From Proteles cristata cristata (taxonomy: Eukaryota > Chordata > Mammalia > Carnivora > Hyaenidae), in contig JAESUZ010000756.1 of assembly GCA_017311185.1 (NCBI GenBank), positions 558,001-622,000 of the forward strand: a DNA stretch of 64,000 bases, written 5' to 3'. How positions within the stretch are numbered: position 1 is the first letter of the stretch; each line of letters opens with the position of its first letter. The translations under genes and the position numbers were made by a program. The notes beneath the pieces are model-generated. The model did no database searches and was not told where the DNA came from. It saw only the letters and a list, made by a program, of their open reading frames with translations. Below are positions 62,016 to 64,000 of this stretch, piece by piece.

Positions 62016-64000
62016 GTAAGTATTCAATCAGGTTTGTAATAACTACTATATACTAGACCCAACTTCAAATATAATCTCTAATATAATTGATATATAATAT
62101 AATAACAATAAATAAATTTTATGTCATGTACATATATATATATACATAAGTATATTCTCATTATTATCATCCAAGCAAACACAAGGATCTTACCATATAT
62201 GGGGGTTAAAACGTTAACGTCTTTAGAATTTCTTGTACTTACTAATATTATTACCCATATTATTACTAATATCAACATATGATATTAATATTACTAAATT
62301 AATATTAATGAATCATATTAATTCATATATCAATAATATACTATTATATGATATTAATATAATATAGTAATTATATATAATAATATATAATGGTAATGTT
62401 AATACCTCCTTTCAGGGCTCTGTGCTCAGCACAGATCCACAGGGAGCTTGAGGCAGGCTGGGGTTGACCAGGAAGCCTGAGCTACTTCAGTGAGAGAGCT
62501 GTAGGAGCAAATAGCATTGGGGGGGGTATCTCTCTTGGCAGCCAGCACCACAGCCTCCAGCTAAGTGTTCCACTGTCTTATTTTAACTGGTGCAATGTTT
62601 CTGCCCTCAGTGGATTTTCTCTACGTTTTCCTTCCTCCTCTTGTGCCTTTGTCCTTTATTTACTGCTTCTTGCTAACCCAACTGTCATGCTTGACTGTAC
62701 TTGTGCTCTGACCTGAGACTGGGTATCCATCACTTAGCATCATGGGTGGGTGATAGATACATGTACCAAAATGTTAGAAGTTTCACCTAGGCCAACAAAA
62801 GGCAAAGTGTGCTGATCATATAGAAAACGAAAAAGAAGTGCTTATGTATGTTACCTGTGTCAAGGATATAAATGGGCAACGGGTGGACTTTTGTAGAGTT
62901 AAGATGGAAGCAGGAATTTGGGAGAGAGCTACCATTGTCCTCTGTTCTCGCCCCCCTCCCCGCATCTCAAGGAAGAGGTGTCAGGACACCTCAACATAAA
63001 GGGAAGAGTTTCAGTGGTACCATCTAGAAAGCATGACGTGTGCCTCTGCAGTTGCTCGAGACCAGGACTACTCTCTAACTCCTCCGACGGACCTTAGGCA
63101 TGAGAAAGAGGCTGGCTAACGGCTGATGTATTTGCCATAGGAGAAGTAATTGTTTTGAGCAGCCTGCATCTCAGAATCATCGGGTGTGTGTGCCAGAGTG
63201 TGATGCCTGGCCCAGAAGTGAATTATCAGAGGAAAGGAAAGGAGAAAGCATCTGTGTGTGCATAACTCAGGTTGTGTAGGAAGGCTTTCTAGGGAGGCAC
63301 CGGCCTCAGCAAGAAGAGAAAGAGATTGCCCACAGGCTGTGGAAGGAGAGACTGATGACATCTAGGTGATGTCAGTGAGAGGTCCCAGCACTGAGGGGAG
63401 TATCAGAAAACCCCACAGGATGAAGGCCTGTGACAGGAGAGAACACTAAATGTCACCTGGCCTAGGAGCAAGATGCCAGCTCACAAGAGTCGCCAAACCT
63501 TTCGGATCCCTTCCCCCACCTCCAGCTTGCCTGTGGGGTCAGAAGCTTCAGAAAATAGGGAAATAGAAAAAGAGGCACTTGACACCTTTCTTCCGATGGG
63601 CTTCCTATTTGTAGGAGATCTGAGCTGGAGATAAGAAAAAAGCTTTAACTTCAAGTTCAACTTTGAGTATTAAATAGGCCTAGATGTTTTCATTGTGGAA
63701 TTGAAACTATTTTGCACTGTATCATGATTATAAGTCCTTTTATTATCTGTAGGACTTCAGGAGTCAGGAGCCCTCCTAAATAAATCATTTGGGAGAGGAG
63801 AAGAACTAGGCTCACTGAATGCTTTAAAGTGGGAGACAAACAAAATGGCTTCACGATAAAATTCTAAAGTGGTGTTTGTTCAGAGTAGTGGTTATATCAG
63901 GACATACAATGTGTGAGTGTTTCCCAGAAAGAATTCAGAGCAGGGTTTTGGTCACCAGCTTGGTAACTCTGTGTAGGTTGACCTCTGCTTTTGAAATGTG
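62016..64000 (+). other. Start of intron 32, incomplete
   Basis: An AT-rich, self-complementary stretch to about 62400, then 1.6 kb of ordinary unique sequence with moderate GC content. No exon, SINE or RNA gene is recognised up to the window end. Confidence 0.75.
62060..62398 (+). repeat. AT-rich palindromic tract
   Basis: Over 80 percent A+T with many self-complementary words (TTAATATTAA, AATATATT, ATATATATAT) and recurring ATTAATAT and ATATGATATTAATAT units. Confidence 0.75.

Noticed and set aside
1..64000. A second gene or a novel system hidden in the SYNE1 introns
   Set aside because: Both strands were read for spliced or single-exon genes; everything outside the SYNE1 exons resolves into repeats or unremarkable intron sequence.

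Overview
The window is a 64 kb slice of a mammalian gene. It carries 32 consecutive internal exons, all on the + strand, of SYNE1, which encodes the giant spectrin-repeat protein nesprin-1. Spliced at the boundaries given here they total 5,478 nt and encode 1,826 residues with no stop and no frame break. From knowledge of the family, the segment begins a little after the N-terminal calponin-homology pair, at about residue 400 of a protein of roughly 8,800 residues, and ends near residue 2,200. The actin-binding head and the C-terminal KASH membrane anchor both lie outside the window, and so do the promoter, start codon, stop codon and polyadenylation site. The window opens 15 bases before an exon and closes inside the intron that follows exon 32.

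The organism is a carnivore and almost certainly a cat-like one (Felidae or a close feliform). About 30 short interspersed repeats have the lysine-tRNA-derived head, CT-rich middle and AATAAA-type tail of carnivore CAN SINEs, and many match the feline SINEC_Fc type. Several have clear target-site duplications, and one is a perfect 18 bp, which points to fairly recent insertion.

Layout. 1-22,800: exons 1-14, with a 5.6 kb intron after exon 2; exons 3-14 are otherwise fairly dense. 22,800-42,900: exons 15-22 with introns of about 0.4-3.5 kb. 42,900-51,250: exons 23-27, including an unusually GC-rich exon (23), an exon ending at a GC rather than GT donor (24), and the largest exon (27, 629 nt, about two spectrin repeats). 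51,250-62,015: exons 28-32. 62,016-64,000: intron only. Introns hold SINEs, old MIR and L2 fragments, several L1 3' ends (one with a 5' inversion, one only 98 bp long with a 17 bp target duplication), an antisense MaLR LTR, a probable antisense endogenous-retrovirus LTR, a MER5-type DNA transposon fragment, microsatellites, and a 30 bp piece of U6 snRNA between 10 bp direct repeats.

I found no second protein-coding gene, no functional RNA gene and no sign of an undescribed system. The most interesting points are the GC-AG intron with an in-frame GT alternative 27 bases upstream, the GC-rich diverged exon 23, and several unusual retroposition scars. Exon numbers here count from the start of this window, not from the start of the gene.
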